Below the pieces are notes generated by a model. The model made no database searches and was not told the origin of the DNA. It saw only the letters and a list, made by a program, of their open reading frames with translations. Of a stretch of DNA of 64,000 nt, positions 35,380-47,700 are shown one piece after another. The position numbers were made by a program, and so were the translations under genes. How positions within the stretch are numbered: position 1 is the stretch's first letter; the number at the start of each line of letters is the position of its first letter. The DNA is from Eudorina sp. 2006-703-Eu-15 (lineage: Eukaryota > Chlorophyta > Chlorophyceae > Chlamydomonadales > Volvocaceae): the NCBI GenBank assembly GCA_003117195.1, contig BDSI01000039.1, positions 378,001 to 442,000 of the forward strand, given 5' to 3'.

Positions 35380-35559
35380 TTGGGGTCCGCTGTAACGTTC
35401 ATCCATCCATCCATCCATCCATCCATCCATCCATCCATCCATCCATCCATCCATCCATCCATCCATCCATCCATCCATCCATCCATCCATCCATCCATCC
35501 ATCCATTCATTCATTCATTCATTCATTCATTCATTCATTCATTCATTCATTCATTCATT
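35380..35559 (+). repeat. (ATCC)n(ATTC)n tail with conserved flank
   Basis: TTGGGGTCCGCTGTAAC (35380-35396) leads into about 105 bp of ATCC units, then about 55 bp of ATTC units. The same 17-nt flank precedes a CATT run at 55231. The flank contains TGTAA, so this looks like the 3' end of a transcribed mobile element with a tetranucleotide tail. Confidence 0.85.
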
Positions 35560-37142
35560 TCGTTGAATAGATCACTTTACGGTGGACCCGGCGGGTCATC
35601 GATGGCAGCAACAGCAGCCCCACGGCACACTGCAAACCGAATCCGCGCCATCATGGCGCACCGAACAGGCTCCACACGCGCATCGAAGCACACCCCGCAC
35701 CCGGGAGCCACCCCGTTCATGGGGACCAACCATAGCCAAGGAGGAATCCCGCTCAGGATGAGTTAGCCACCGGTGGCTCACCTATTAGCGAACTACAAGC
35801 ACAGCTCAGGCCAGCTCCCGTCTCCGGCAGTGGCCCGTGGTGTTGGAAGGCTTCGCGGGCTCGCGGGGTCGTGGGCCAATATCAGTATGCTCGCCCGGTC
35901 GGGACTAAGGGTCCACCTTGTAACGGGTGCATGAGTAGGCTGTCCGATTGGGCCCCCGGGCGGGGTTGTGTGGGGGTGTGTGTGGGTGGACAGAATGAAA
36001 TGGTGGGAATGGCGCCCTGGAGGATGTCGGGGGCAAAGGAGGGGCAAAACGAGAGGCAGCAATGGGGGAAGGGCAAAGCAGGGCAACAGAGAGGGCCCCT
36101 CTGTCCCCACCTCGGCGGCTCGCAAGGTCTCAGGCTCCCCCTTGAGGAGCTCCAACCTCCATCGGGTGGCGATGCGCCGCATGTGCGGTGCCACCAAAGC
36201 CTTTCAGTTGACAGTGGCCATGGACGCACAACGAGGTTTGCTTTGATCACGTCTTCCGGCTGAGTAAGCTTGAACAAGCTAGCTAGGTGGCCAATAGGGC
36301 AACATGACAAACTGTCGGAACCTTAGGCGCAAAGCAATCAACAAGAGCGGGTCCTCCCAAACCGACCCCACGCTTCCAAAAGGAAAGCAACCAACAAGAG
36401 CGGGTCTGGCGCGGTTTCCAGGAGAGGCAGATCCTGGCGCGCTGGTAACCTGGTGTGTTGGCCGGTCTGGCTGCATGGCCCCCCCGCGGGTGATGGAGGA
36501 TGGGTGCGCAGTCTTTGGTAGGGGTTGACGCCTACGAGCTATCTGGGCCCGGTGAAACACCCGGTGGGGACTCGGGTCCACCTTGCAACGTTTACTTCAA
36601 GAGCATTCCAAATCTGCTTCCATAACGTTTTTTGACAAGAATATTGAAAGTTCGTTGTACGGCAAGGGAGCGTGGGTGAGTACATGGCCTCGAAGACTGG
36701 GCCTCCAGAACTGTCCAGAACTCGGTCACCAGGCGTCAGATCGAGGACATGAAAGCAGTTTTGCGATGGTAAATGCTTTCGTTATCGGTTACATTAATAC
36801 TTCTGGCTTTGGGTATGCCGGCGTCGCACAGGGTGAAGGAGCAAGTAGTGATGTCTGATGAGGTCGAGGGGGCAAGGGAGGGGCGAACCCGTAGCAAACA
36901 GATAGAGGTCGGGGCGCCCGTGCCTCAGCCCTCAGGGGCAGGCCCCGCACACCGCAAGACAACCCCGACACTCTCAAGAAAGGGTGGAATGGGCCCAACT
37001 GAGCAAACCCAAGAAGGCGACCCCAGAAGTCGGCGATCGCACGCCGCTCCCCTTGCTCTGCCAACTCCTGTCCCGGCGACACAGTCGGACCCGGACCGGG
37101 TGCTGTCCGCCGCAGGGGCCCCCTGTGTACGACGTCCCCGAC

Positions 37143-38115
37143 GTCCTCGTGGGCCGGGGTGTGTGACGGCGTGGATCGCCTTGGGGCCAGTGTCGGGTTT
37201 CGTGTGAGTGCGACCCCTGGCGTGCGGCCTCCGTGCCGACCCGGCCGTGGTGCCTGCCCCTTGTAATCGTTACGCCTCCTACGTTCCCCGACCCCTCTCC
37301 CCACAGCACGCCACCTCGCAACCCACGTACCCGGCCCCGCCCGCCCGACAGCCCTAGGCACACCGCCACGCGGCACCCCGCATGTAGGGGCTGCCCCGCT
37401 GCGACCGAGCACGGTGGGGAGACAACCCCGCCACCCGGTCGTCCGTACCCGCGTCCTCCGCAACCCGTGCCTCACCGCCACGCCTTCCCCCCTGTCGTTC
37501 GTGCCGTACCGGTCGTACTATCTGCCCTCCCATATCCCTCCCGCATCCGCCTGGAACGACACGCCGCTGTCGTACACGGACAGCGACATGCGGTTCCGCG
37601 GCGGGATGGTCGAGCTGCGGTGGGGGCGGGGGGGAGGGGAAATAGGAAATTGGTAGACAATTTCAAACTGCGCTGCTGCCAGAGCACAAGCGGGGAGTGG
37701 AGTGGGTGGCCATGGTGCCGCGCTGCCGCCTCGGCATCCTCGCATACTGTTTTGTTTTGTTTTGTTTTGTTTTATTATACTTGCCCCTCTCCCGCTGCGC
37801 TCGCTCATTCCGTTCCTCGGCTTCCGTCTGTGCATCGCCATGTCCTGGGACGGCGCTCGCGGCGCGGCTACACCTCCGCCTGGCAAAGGTCGGTAACGTG
37901 TCTGTTCTTTTCGGGTTGGGTCGGGTCCGCACTTTGCTTGCCGTTGCACTGGCGGCAGCGCGGTCGCGCCGCCACGCGCCCGCGCGCAGTCTGTGGTCTT
38001 CCATTGTCGTGCAGGTACCTCGCCACGTAAGTATTCCGAGTATTTCTGGGTGTGCCCGGGTTCGTTTCTGGGTTCCTTTTCTCTTTTCATTTTAAAACCC
38101 ATGTGTACGGGGTAC
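37143..38115 (+). mobile_element. Copy of the segment downstream of the reverse transcriptase
   Basis: This ~970-bp segment is clearly homologous over its length to 52150-53045. Shared blocks include GGGGCTGCCCCGCT, CACGGTGGGGAG, CACCCGGTCGTCCGT, GCATCGCCATG, TCGCTCGCGGCGCGGCTAC-like sequence, GGTCGGTAACGT, GCCGCCACGCGCCCGCGCGC and the end block GTGTGCCCGGGTTCGTT. At the second site the segment lies 3' of a reverse transcriptase frame; here the RT part is absent, as expected of a 5'-truncated retroelement insertion. A 45-nt dispersed element (37636) and a GTTTT run (37748-37775) sit inside this copy only. Confidence 0.7.
37636..37686 (+). repeat. Dispersed 45-nt element, copy 5
   Basis: The best-preserved copy: AAATAGGAAATTGGTAGACA then ATTTCAAACTGCGCTGCTGC and CAGAGC. 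It lies inside the truncated retroelement copy and is absent from the homologous place near 52.6 kb, so it inserted after the copies separated or was lost from one. Confidence 0.88.
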
Positions 38116-39618
38116 GACAGCTCTGTAGTATCTTCAACGACATCACCTATCTGGGTCGCGGTTGGCCTTCGGAGAATGCATGTCATTCTTGGCGTGAGTT
38201 GACAGTCGTTCGGCGTCAGCTTAATGCTCTTAGCGCAGCTGCCACCAAGCATGCCAGCAGGCCCTAACACCTGATTCATCGTTGACGTACCAGTGCGCTT
38301 TCAGGCAGCTCCCCGTCGTAGCTGTTTCTTACACGGCGGGGCGGGGCATCTGTTCTTCTGTTGGCAAAGTATCCTTACGCTGCGCAAAAACTCGGCTCCG
38401 GCTAAGATGAACGTCTTTTGAACCATGGAGACTGGAGTTCTAATTGAGATCTGCCCGGTACGGCAACCGGACGGTTGTCGCAGCTGCTTGGAAGCGTCGC
38501 ATGGCACCGTATCCAACAATGAATTCGGACAACCACTTGCCTTGTCGCGTGGCTGGTTTAATTGTTGGCTGCGCATCGGTAAGGGTCTCGCGTCAACTGC
38601 TGCGTCAACCAGCGTCAAACAACAGCGTGCGTAATTGATTACCAAAATCGTCGACTTGCGTCAACGATTGCGAGCCGGTGTTAGATTTACAGTTTTTTTG
38701 TGGCAGAGCCCTTTGTGAATTTCATTGTCTGGCCTCTTCCAGCTCAGTTGCGCTTACTAAATGCACCCGGTGGGCGGTTTGCGTAACCGTATCGTTTTAT
38801 GGAAGTTGTAGGGTGCAACAAATATGTAAGGAAGACGGCTGCATTATGACCGGGGAAATTTCTAGAGATGTTGAATAATCAAGGGTCCTGCTTGGCGGTG
38901 TCCATTTACCTACAATTGCGCCTGAGCAAGAGGCCATGTAGGCATCCGAAAGTGATAAATGCTCAATATTCAGCTGATGTTTTATGGGCATCGATATGAA
39001 TGAATGCAGACCCTCATCATAGGTCATTTCCCAACATTGCACTTTGAAATGCAGAAGACAAGGAAAGGCACATATATGCTGCATTTTGTATTTGTAATCT
39101 ACTGGTAAATCGTAAATTCACGTGTTATCATGAGATCGAGTTTTTCATAGGCCGTGAAGGGGTCAAGGAACTCAGCCTCGTCTCTCCTTTAGCATGACAA
39201 TGCACAGTCATATATTTTATCAACTCACTAGTGCATTTTAACGATGCGTTGCGCGTTGGGCGTCAATCCTGCAGAGGAGTCATCAGCCACATTAAAACCA
39301 TGCTGTTTCGTCAAACCTTTTTGTAGGGAATGCAAGTAATGTGTCCAGATACAATCAGCACCACGCGTTTTTGACTCGGCTGCGTCCCAATTGCAGTTCA
39401 CGTAACAAGGCCACGTACACCGAGACCGTACCTGGAAGCGCAGCTTCACATGACGCAACGGATGCCAGATTGACAGACACCTTGCGTTCGAGCCAATTTA
39501 CGTTTGTAGATACATATGCCAAATATGACGCCGGCTTCCACCCCGGTTACCAACCTGTTGTCATAGCAGAAATGCGTTAACCGGCCAAAGAGCGAGGCAA
39601 ATTCCGTTCCAGCGGAGA

Positions 39619-40580
39619 ATGCTTAATCGGAAAGGCGCCATGGTTGCGCCACCAGCCTGCGGATTCAGCCGGGCCTCCAACGAGGGCATGTTCATACGGC
39701 GCGTGACCGCATTTGCCGACGATTTCAAGCGCCCTTCTGCCGACGAGGCGACTGCACCGGATTGGAGTATATTAGACGGCAGCCTGCGCGGCGTCTTCTG
39801 GTCTGCCGACAACCTCAACGTTCACAATCATGCCACGCAGACCTCGGGCACCTCCTTCACGCACCTAGACAGCCCCAAGAGCAGCTACACGGGCACACCG
39901 CCTCGCTGCACCGGCGGCGGCACCGGTGAGGCCGGTCCGTCCTCCTCGGGGGGCGGGGGAGCCTCCCGGCTGGGCTTCAGCTGCGACACCCTCGTCGTCC
40001 CATCGGGCGGGCCTGCACCGCAATCCCTGTCGCCCCCCGCCCGTAAATCAACCCAGACCCCGCTTGCCCGACACCTCGCGGAGCGGACTCTCCTCTCCAG
40101 GTCCGTACGGCGCTCCACAGACTGCCCGACACCGCCGCAGCAGCAACAGCAACAGCAGCAATCACAGCAGCAGCAACAGCCCATGCAGTTCCAGCAACAG
40201 TCACAACAGCAGCTGCAGCAGCAGCAGCAGCAGAGCCACCAGCTGCTCGCTCTGCAGCCGCAGGCTCCGCAGCCGCCGCCGCCGCATATGCGGACCCGGG
40301 ACATGCCGCCCCTGCAGCCGCACCCCACCGGCACGGCCAACGGCTTCGCGTCGCACTCCCATCATCACTTGGCCGGCTGCAGTCTCAGTACCACCGCCTC
40401 CGCCCCGGCGGCAACCGGAACCGGCTCCGGCTCCGGCTCCGGAACCACCACCCCTACATACACCTCCACGTGCGAGAAACTGCCCAGCTTCACCCGGAAT
40501 AACTCTTCGAGCCAGGGCTTTGTTGCAGCAGCATCTTCAGCTGCTGACTCCACTGCTTTCGTCACTGTTTCCAGTTTCAA

Positions 40581-40611
<31 letters not shown>

Positions 40612-41021
40612 GGTGTGCCATACAGCAACAGCAGCGGCGCGCCGCGTCTTCCAGACCCGACATTGCCGCAGTCCGCGTTCTTGAGTGGCAGCGCCGCAAA
40701 CGGCGCGTCTTTGCAGCTTGGGGGCGGCGGCGGCGGCGGCGGCGGGTCGGGCACTATGCCTTGGGTGGTGCATGCCGTCAAGGACCACTCGGCCGGGTCG
40801 ACACCCAACGGCAGCCGCTCACTGACGCCGGTCACCGGCGTCAATCCGGCGCGGCCCAGCCGACACATCCTGCTGGCAGCACGTCAACAGCGGACAGCGG
40901 CTTCGGGACCCTTCGCGAGTGGTGATTGTTACCTCGACCTCCAAGCGGCGCCGCGCCCGCGTGCCAGCACCGGGAGCATCCCCTCCTCCGGCAAGCAGCA
41001 GGTGCTGCTCTCCCAGCAGTC

Positions 41022-41052
<31 letters not shown>

Positions 41053-44000
41053 TCACAGCAACAACACGTGCCGCTGTCGCTGCAGCTGCAGCAGCAGGCG
41101 CCGCCGCCCTTCACGCCACGACTGACGCCCAGCCCGGGGCTGATCCATTTGTGGTCGGCGGCACCGTCCGCGATGCGGCGCGGGGAATGGGGGATGTCGC
41201 AGTACGCAATCTCGCGGCAGCTGTACGGCGGCTACGCTAGCTCAGTGTTCAAGGTACGGTATCTGAAAAGTCCGGGAGAAAGAGCATCCCCAGGGCGAGC
41301 GTGGTTTGTGGTGCAAAGCATTGCGGCAAGGGTTGATTTTGCAAAGCTGCCGCCGCGAATGTATGAGATGAGTTCCCTGGATTACGCTGAACCGTATCGG
41401 TACCGGTAGTTGTCGAGCATAATACCTGGCAAAGGTTGTGCAATCCATGCAACTTAATAACCGGTAGGCAGTTCATCCCCTGAATTTGAATTATTCGGCG
41501 CGCGCGAGGTCAGGCGGACAGGGCTGCACTGACCTAACCCAACACCCTGACCTTCTCATGTTTCTGTACCAAACTGGTTGCCTGCTTATGTTAATTTAAT
41601 CTTTTACATGACGAATATGCACCGGCAAAAACCTGCCTGCGTTGGGCGTCTTGCTACGGTACGTGCCTCTACGAACATTTTGGCCAGCCCCGAGGTCGCT
41701 CTGGACAGCTCGATCATAATTATGGCTTGATGATAAACTTGCATGTTTCAGACATCTGGTTAGGGCTTCCTGTTGCAAGCCGGGTCTCGTCAACTGTCGT
41801 CAAATCATACGTTAATATGTTAACAGTCATGCAACTCATCCCTGAGACGCGCACGGCCACACACAGCACTTCTTATCATTGCTCGGGACTTTCCGCTTAC
41901 CTATCCACACAATTCACATTCAAGTGCTGCTGTCCACGTGCGCCTCGTACCCACACCCCGCAAACCCATCTCACCCTTCCCCCCAACCGCGTCTCCTCGC
42001 TTTGTCCCCAGGCGAGGTGCCTCCGATCCGGCCAGGATGTAGTCCTCAAGGTCTACTCGATCAGCAGCCTCTCCGACTTCCTGCGGAACCAGGTGCTCAG
42101 AGAGCTGGACATCCACTCGCGCTTGGACCACCCGAACGTGGTGCAGCTGCTGGCCGCCTTCCGAGTAAGTCTTCGGGACGCGCCGGTGGCCCCGGAGGAG
42201 GGCGACCCCTATAGACCCTCCCGGACCCCTCGCCCTCGGGCTTGTCGCCGGGCTGGGTGTGTCTGGGTTGTTTCATTCAAACCCTCCATCCTCGCCCTCC
42301 AAACCCCCCTAGTCGCGCCCCCAGTTTCGCTCTGGGTCTATTTCTCTCTTCGTCATTCGGCCCCCAAACCGCAAGCCTGATCCGACCCGCTCCCCCGGGC
42401 CAGGTCCCTCCCCCCCATTCCCAGCAGCCTAGTTTGAATAAGTCTACCATTTTCCTATACCCCCCAACCCCTCGGCCCCTTGTTCGCTCTGGCAGCAGCG
42501 AAGTATAAATGCGTCTACCAATTTCCTATACCCCCCAATGCCCCCGCCCCTCGGCCCATGCAGGAGGGCGACAAGCTGGTCCTGGTGCTCGAGTACGTGC
42601 GGGGCGGCTCCCTGGACCGGGCGCGCCGCAAGCTGGGCGGGCGCCTGAGTGAGCAGCAGGCCCTGGAGCTGGTCATGGCGCCGCTGCTGAGGACGCTGCA
42701 CTACCTGCACACACGCAGCATCGTGCACCGGGACATAAAGCCGGTGAGGCGAGGGGGAGGGGGAGGGGTATAGGAAATTGGTAGACATATTTATAGGCGA
42801 GGGGGAGGGGGAGAGGGAGAGGGACCGCTACTAGTAAGGGAGTCAAGGCGCGGGGTATGTGTGTGTATGTATGTGCGCGGGCCGTGGGTTTCGGATCGCG
42901 CAGCGGTTTGCTGCGGCTGCTGTGTGGCGACATCGCCGCCCCCCACCCGCACCCGGGACCGCCTCCACCCCCCCGGGACCCCTCCCCACACACACAAACA
43001 GGAGAACCTGCTCTTCACTTCGGACTGGAAGCTGAAGATGTGCGACTACGGGGTGTCCGTCTGTCTGACGGAAGAGCGGGCGGTCACTCGAACTGGGTCG
43101 AGGGACTACATGGCGCCGGTGGGTGCACGAGGGGGAGGGGGCATGGACGAGGGGGAGGGGGCATTGTCGGGGGGTTGACGAGGGGGAGGACGGAGGGGGC
43201 ATTGACGGGGGAAGAGAGGGGGGGGCTGGGCAAGAGACCCTAAGTAGCCCTGACCTGGGATCGGGTTGGGCTGGGGGGGCGGGCAGGGCGCTGGGCAAGG
43301 GGGCTGGGCAGGGAGGGGCGGAACAGACTGGCCTATGAAAACGCTCCTACAGGTATCGACAGACTCTTGCTTTGCTACTCCCCGCCACCTCCTCCGCCAC
43401 CTTCTCCGCCACCCTCTCCGCCACCTCCTCCGCCATCTCCTCCTCCGCCACCTCCTCCGCCATCTCCTCCTCCGCCACCTCCTCCGCCACCTCCTCCGCC
43501 ATCTCCTTCTCCGCCACCTCCTCCGCCGCCACCACCTCCGCCACCTCCTCCGCCGCCACCACCTTCTCCGCCACCTCCTCCGCCGCCACCACCTTCTCCG
43601 CCACCTCCTCCGCCGCCACCACCTTCTCCGCCACCTCCTCCGCCACCTCCTCCGCCGCCGCCACAGGAGGTTCAGGTTTGCCCTCTGAAGCGGACCGCGG
43701 AGGACAACAAGTCCAACCCCAACCTGGCGTACGGCGCCTCCGTGGACATCTGGAGCGTGGGTGTGTTGACGTACGAGATCCTGGTAGGGTTCACGCCGTT
43801 CCCCGGGGGTCCCCCGCCCCTGGACGAAGGGATGGCCGTCAGCCGGCGCCTGCCGGCCTTTCCGTCCTGTGTCGGCGCCGACGCGCGGGCGTTCGTGACG
43901 GCGTGCCTGGCGGACGCGCCCGTGGACCGGCCCACCATCTACGAGCTGATCAAGCACCGCTGGGTGCACGGGGCGATGCTGGGAGGCGGCGGCACGGCGC

Positions 44001-44358
44001 GATGGTGGGTCCGGGGCTGCTGGTTGCGGGCGGCGAGGACGGGGGATGGGGGTCGCAAAGGGGGATGGGGGTCGCAACGGACTTCATAGTCAGGGGTCCA
44101 GTCAGTGTTGAGTCCGCAGGGGCGGTGTGGGTCTGGACATGTGGGGCGTAACTAACTCGGTTGGCCTTCCCGATCCGGTGTGGTAGCTTTCTCAGCTCCT
44201 CCAACGGGAGCGCCCCGTCCACGACCCCGGAAGTGCCGCCACGTGACGTCATCCATCCCGCCGTGACGGTGATCAGTCATAACTGCCGCTGCCACCCTCC
44301 ACCCCCTCCCCTCCGCCGCGCTGTCCTGCCCTCCTCCCACCGCAGGCGTGAGGGTTAG
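39619..44358 (+). CDS. Serine/threonine protein kinase with Gln-rich N-terminus
   Basis: About 864 residues. Exons: 39619-41253, 42012-42164, 42564-42743, 43002-43118, 43667-44004 and 44187-44358; the first four junctions are phase 0 and the last is phase 2. Residues 1-530 are disordered, with many Gln, Ser and Gly runs. The kinase domain begins near 530: loop GGYASSVFK, VVLKVY with the ATP-site Lys558, RELDIH with Glu576, IVHRDIKPEN (catalytic Asp653), CDYGVSV (DYG instead of DFG, Asp671), RDYMAPEV, SVDIWSVGVLTYEILVGFTPF and IYELIKHRWV at the end. The HRWV ending and overall form suggest an Aurora/CAMK-like kinase, but the subfamily is not certain. ATG 39640 has a better context (GCGCCATGG) and may be the real start. 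The last exon has two in-frame acceptors 9 nt apart (44186 and 44195), which could give two isoforms. Confidence 0.85.
42421..42466 (-). repeat. Dispersed 45-nt element, copy 6
   Basis: Contains AGTTTGAATAAGTCTACCAT then TTTCCTATACCCCCC. It lies in kinase intron 2, 97 nt before exon 3, head-to-tail with copy 7. Confidence 0.8.
42486..42537 (-). repeat. Dispersed 45-nt element, copy 7
   Basis: Contains CTCTGGCAGCAGCGAAGTAT and GTCTACCAATTTCCTATACC. It ends 26 nt before kinase exon 3, where its C-rich end doubles as the polypyrimidine tract. Confidence 0.85.
42765..42797 (+). repeat. Dispersed 45-nt element, copy 8
   Basis: GGGGTATAGGAAATTGGTAG at 42765-42784, continuing ACATATTTAT. It starts 21 nt after the donor of kinase exon 3 and is perfectly complementary over 22 nt to copy 7 across the exon. 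Confidence 0.85.
43376..43665 (+). repeat. CTCCGCCAC minisatellite in kinase intron 4
   Basis: About 290 bp of CCGCCACCTCCTCCG-type units ending directly at the acceptor of exon 5. In the frame of exon 5 it has no stop and would read as SPPPPPP-type repeats; an insertion there would split the kinase APE motif, so intron retention rather than coding is favoured. Confidence 0.92.
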
Positions 44359-44683
44359 GGCGGTGGGCACTGGCACTCCCTCCCTCGGGCGGTTCTCTCG
44401 GGACCCGGGGGGGGGGAAGGGGGGAGCGCAGGAGGTCGATGTGTCGTTGGCGGTGGACCCCCCCCGCGGGGAGGACCCGGGGGCGCCTGCTCGCCTGCAG
44501 CCGGGTCGTGGACCACAGCCGGGTCCTGGCCACCGAGGTCGTGTCGGGTCGGGTCGGGTCGGGTCGGGTCGGGCCCTGGACACCGAGCGAGTGCCGGTCC
44601 GCGGGCGTCCTCTCCAATCCTCCCAGCAGCCAGCTTTTATGGAGCGAGCTGACCGGGTAGCTGGCTGGCTGTCTAACTGGGTA

Positions 44684-44718
<35 letters not shown>

Positions 44719-47700
44719 TGGGTAACCGGGCAGTTCGGGCCCACGTGCAGCGGCGGCGGAGCGCTGTAGCGGCTTTAGCCGGCGGCGGCGTTGCAGGGAG
44801 GCGCGACCGCCCTGTGGCGGCACCCAGGGCAGCGGGCGACGGATGGGCGCCGCGAGCCTGGGCCTTGGGCCTCGGGCCTTCAAGTCTTCGCCTCCTCTCC
44901 TCTTTTGGAGACGTGGAGACGCCTCTTTGGAAGGTGAACCCGAACCCACAGCTGCCGGATCGTCGGGCGGGTCCCCTTGGGTGTCCAGATCAGGGCACAG
45001 AGCACAACGCCGCGAGTCGGACATCGCGGTATTCATTATTCACGAAGAAGCAGGTGTGTGTGTGTGGGGGGGGGGGGCAAAACGAAGACTGTTTCGGGGC
45101 GTGTGTGTGGGCTGGCTGGCGGTTGGCCCGCCGCGGGGCGGCGGCGGCGGCGGCGCCGCCGCCGCCGTCGCCGCGGCCTGCAGCCGGCCAGTCCTCAAGA
45201 CATGTCGTCTCCCCCAAAGAGATTTGCCGGGCCATCCGCCCACTGCGATGATAAATGTCGCTGACAGGTTTCGATACCTGTACCAGCCATTAGCCGAAAA
45301 GCCTTTCTTTCTTTAGCTGCCAAACCCTGCCATCGCGGGTGACGGAGTGCGGGCCTGATGTCGCCGGGGGTTTGTGTGTGTGTGTGTGTATGCGTGTGTG
45401 GGCGTGTGTATCTCTCTTTGAGGACACTTGCCGTGTCTTTTCCCCTGACTAGCTTTCGCAGCTGCCAGAGCGGCACCGCGCGCTCTGCGCAACTCGCCGC
45501 TAGATCGCTGCTTTCTTATGGGGGAAGGAGGCCTGGTGGGCTGGGCGGCTGCCGGGAGTACGACCGATCCTCAGGGTGGTGCACGGTGGGGGCGGCGCCG
45601 ACGCCTTGGGAAGACCCGCACACGCACACACACGTGTTTACACACAGAATCTGAGGAGGGGGATGTTGGCAAGGGAGCTGCTATGTGCCGTCCAAGGCAA
45701 GTGAGGGGGAGGGGCAGGGGGTGGAGGGCGGTGTTGTCGATGTTCCTGTGGCATAAGTCCGCAGGTTGAGCTGTGGCGGGAGCCACCCTATTCATGCAGT
45801 GCCTGCCATGTGTGTGAGTTGAGCTGCGTCGGGGACCGGAGGCGCGTGCGTTAGGGATGCATCGGTGGTCGGATGCACTCCGCTCGGCCGTGGGCGTTGT
45901 GGTGCAGTCCGTGCCGTGGCTCTGGATCCAGATCGGGATCTGGGTCTCATCTCTGGCATCGAGTTCCGGACCCAGACGGGATGCGGTGAGTGCGGCGCGT
46001 TCCGGCCCCTGTGGCTGATCAGGCAGGTGCCTAATTAGGCAGGTGGCCAGGAGGAGTGCGGATGGATGCCGGGGCGCCCCCGCACGGAGGCGGTGAAGCG
46101 GCGAGCGGCGCCGCGGTAGCAGCAGCAGCAGGAGCAGGAGTAACGAGGTGCAGTGGGGCTGGCGTCCTGGCCAGCCGGTGAGGAAGGGGGGACGCACGCG
46201 GTCCCCCGAACCTCCATGGGGACCCCAAAAGGGGGGCCGTCCACCGGGAACGAACCGCAGGTCACATGGCGGTGCGGGGCCCGGCGCTGTCGCTCGGGGC
46301 CGCGCCGCGCCGCCCCCGGTATGGACCCGTCTTTGACTATCTCAAGAGCCGTATGTGTGTAACACCCTGCGCGGCGTGGCATGACCCCGTGATCCCGTGC
46401 CTTTGTTCGACGGTGCCGTTTCCGTCGGGGAAGGCCCCTTCGTGCGATCTCCCTTCCGGGGGGTGAGGTTACCGGCCCAGGTCTGCGTTGTAGCACCCGT
46501 ACAGTGTCGTACAACGCGCCGTACTGCCGCCACCTATGCGGCTCGTTTCGGACCCACCAGAGGCAGTGCTGGTCTTTGATTGCCGGGCTTCCTTCAATGC
46601 CACTGTGAAGAACATTGTGTAGTGTAGAACAACGTATGGGCCGCCAACTGCTGCCACTTCCTCACTGACCTGATCTGGCCTGATCGGCCCATGCTTGTCT
46701 TGATGGAATGACCTTTCTTCTGGGCGCATGTTAGGCTCTCCCCCGTATCGGTCTCGGGCCCTTCCTTTCCGGGCTGCAAGCGTGCACACGCGGGCGGGCG
46801 GGCGGGCGGGCGGAAGGGGAAGAGCGAGTATGTGCGCGCGACGGTGTGCGCGCCCGCCGTGGAGGCGGGCTGCCATGGCGGCGATGCCGACCGCAACCAC
46901 CGGGGTTTCGTCGGTTGTCCGGGCGGCAGCAGCGCCCCGGCAGCAGTGCGTGTTTGGCGACATGAGGAGGAAGCGCACGCGGGCCGGCGGGTGCACTCCG
47001 CCTACAGGTGCCGCGCCCCTGCCCTTTCCCGGTGGACTTAAAGAGACCGGTTGGACGGACGGACGGAAGGATGGAACCGACGCGCGCAGTCCGCGCTTGA
47101 ATGGGATCGGAGGAGGAGGAGCAGGGGGGAGGAGGGCCGGTCTGTGGCTTGCATTGGGCTTTGCGGAAATGCGCTGTGGTGCCTGTGGTGTACGGCACGT
47201 GTACGGCAGGTGGGCTTGGAGGTCGGCGAGACGTGCTACTGGCGGGTCTTGCGGCGGCGGCGGCGGCGGGTGGTCGGAGCTTTGAAGAGAGGCGCATCCG
47301 CCTTGGGAGCCCGCTACGGTACGGGCGATGACGCGGCACGGAGAGCAGAATGTCTTTTTTTTCGACGCTTATTGTGGCTTCCTAGAATTACCGCTGGATC
47401 GCTAGGGGGACTAGGACCGCTGCTGCTGCTGCAGCACCACCGCGCGGCCCCTCACTCGGGGGCAGCCATGCCGCGAAAAAAAGCCTTAGCTGCTCAGCCT
47501 TGGCTACCCAGTGCTGCCAGGCGCTGCTTTCGGCGCAGCTGGGTACAGTCGGCGCGTGGCTGGGGTCAAGGAAGTAGACCAGCTGTGCGTGTGGCCGGGG
47601 GAAGGGGCAAGAGATTGATTTTGATTGACACAACATCAAGGAGGCCCCCCCGGCCCAAAACACAGCTCGGTAGTACGGACGGAGGGGGAGGGGGGCACCA

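Larger units (their letters stand above)
34550..39618. other. Repeat-bearing intergenic stretch
   Basis: 34.55-35.3 kb is AT-richer and probably holds the 5' end of the neighbouring minus-strand gene. 35.4-35.56 kb is a tetranucleotide tail. 35.6-37.1 kb shows only weak open frames. 37.14-38.11 kb is a copy of the segment downstream of the reverse transcriptase. 38.1-39.6 kb is AT-richer and leads into the kinase gene. No complete gene was recognised. Confidence 0.5.

Noticed and set aside
35223..35510. A frame reading MDGWMDGW repeats
   Set aside because: Translation of the ATCC tetranucleotide array.
43106..44077. A 323-codon Arg/Trp-rich minus-strand frame
   Set aside because: Antisense translation of the CTCCGCCAC minisatellite and of kinase exon 5.
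44152..45036. A 294-codon minus-strand open frame
   Set aside because: It is mostly translated GGGTC and GGCT simple repeats (TRPDP and SQPA runs) with no splice or domain support.
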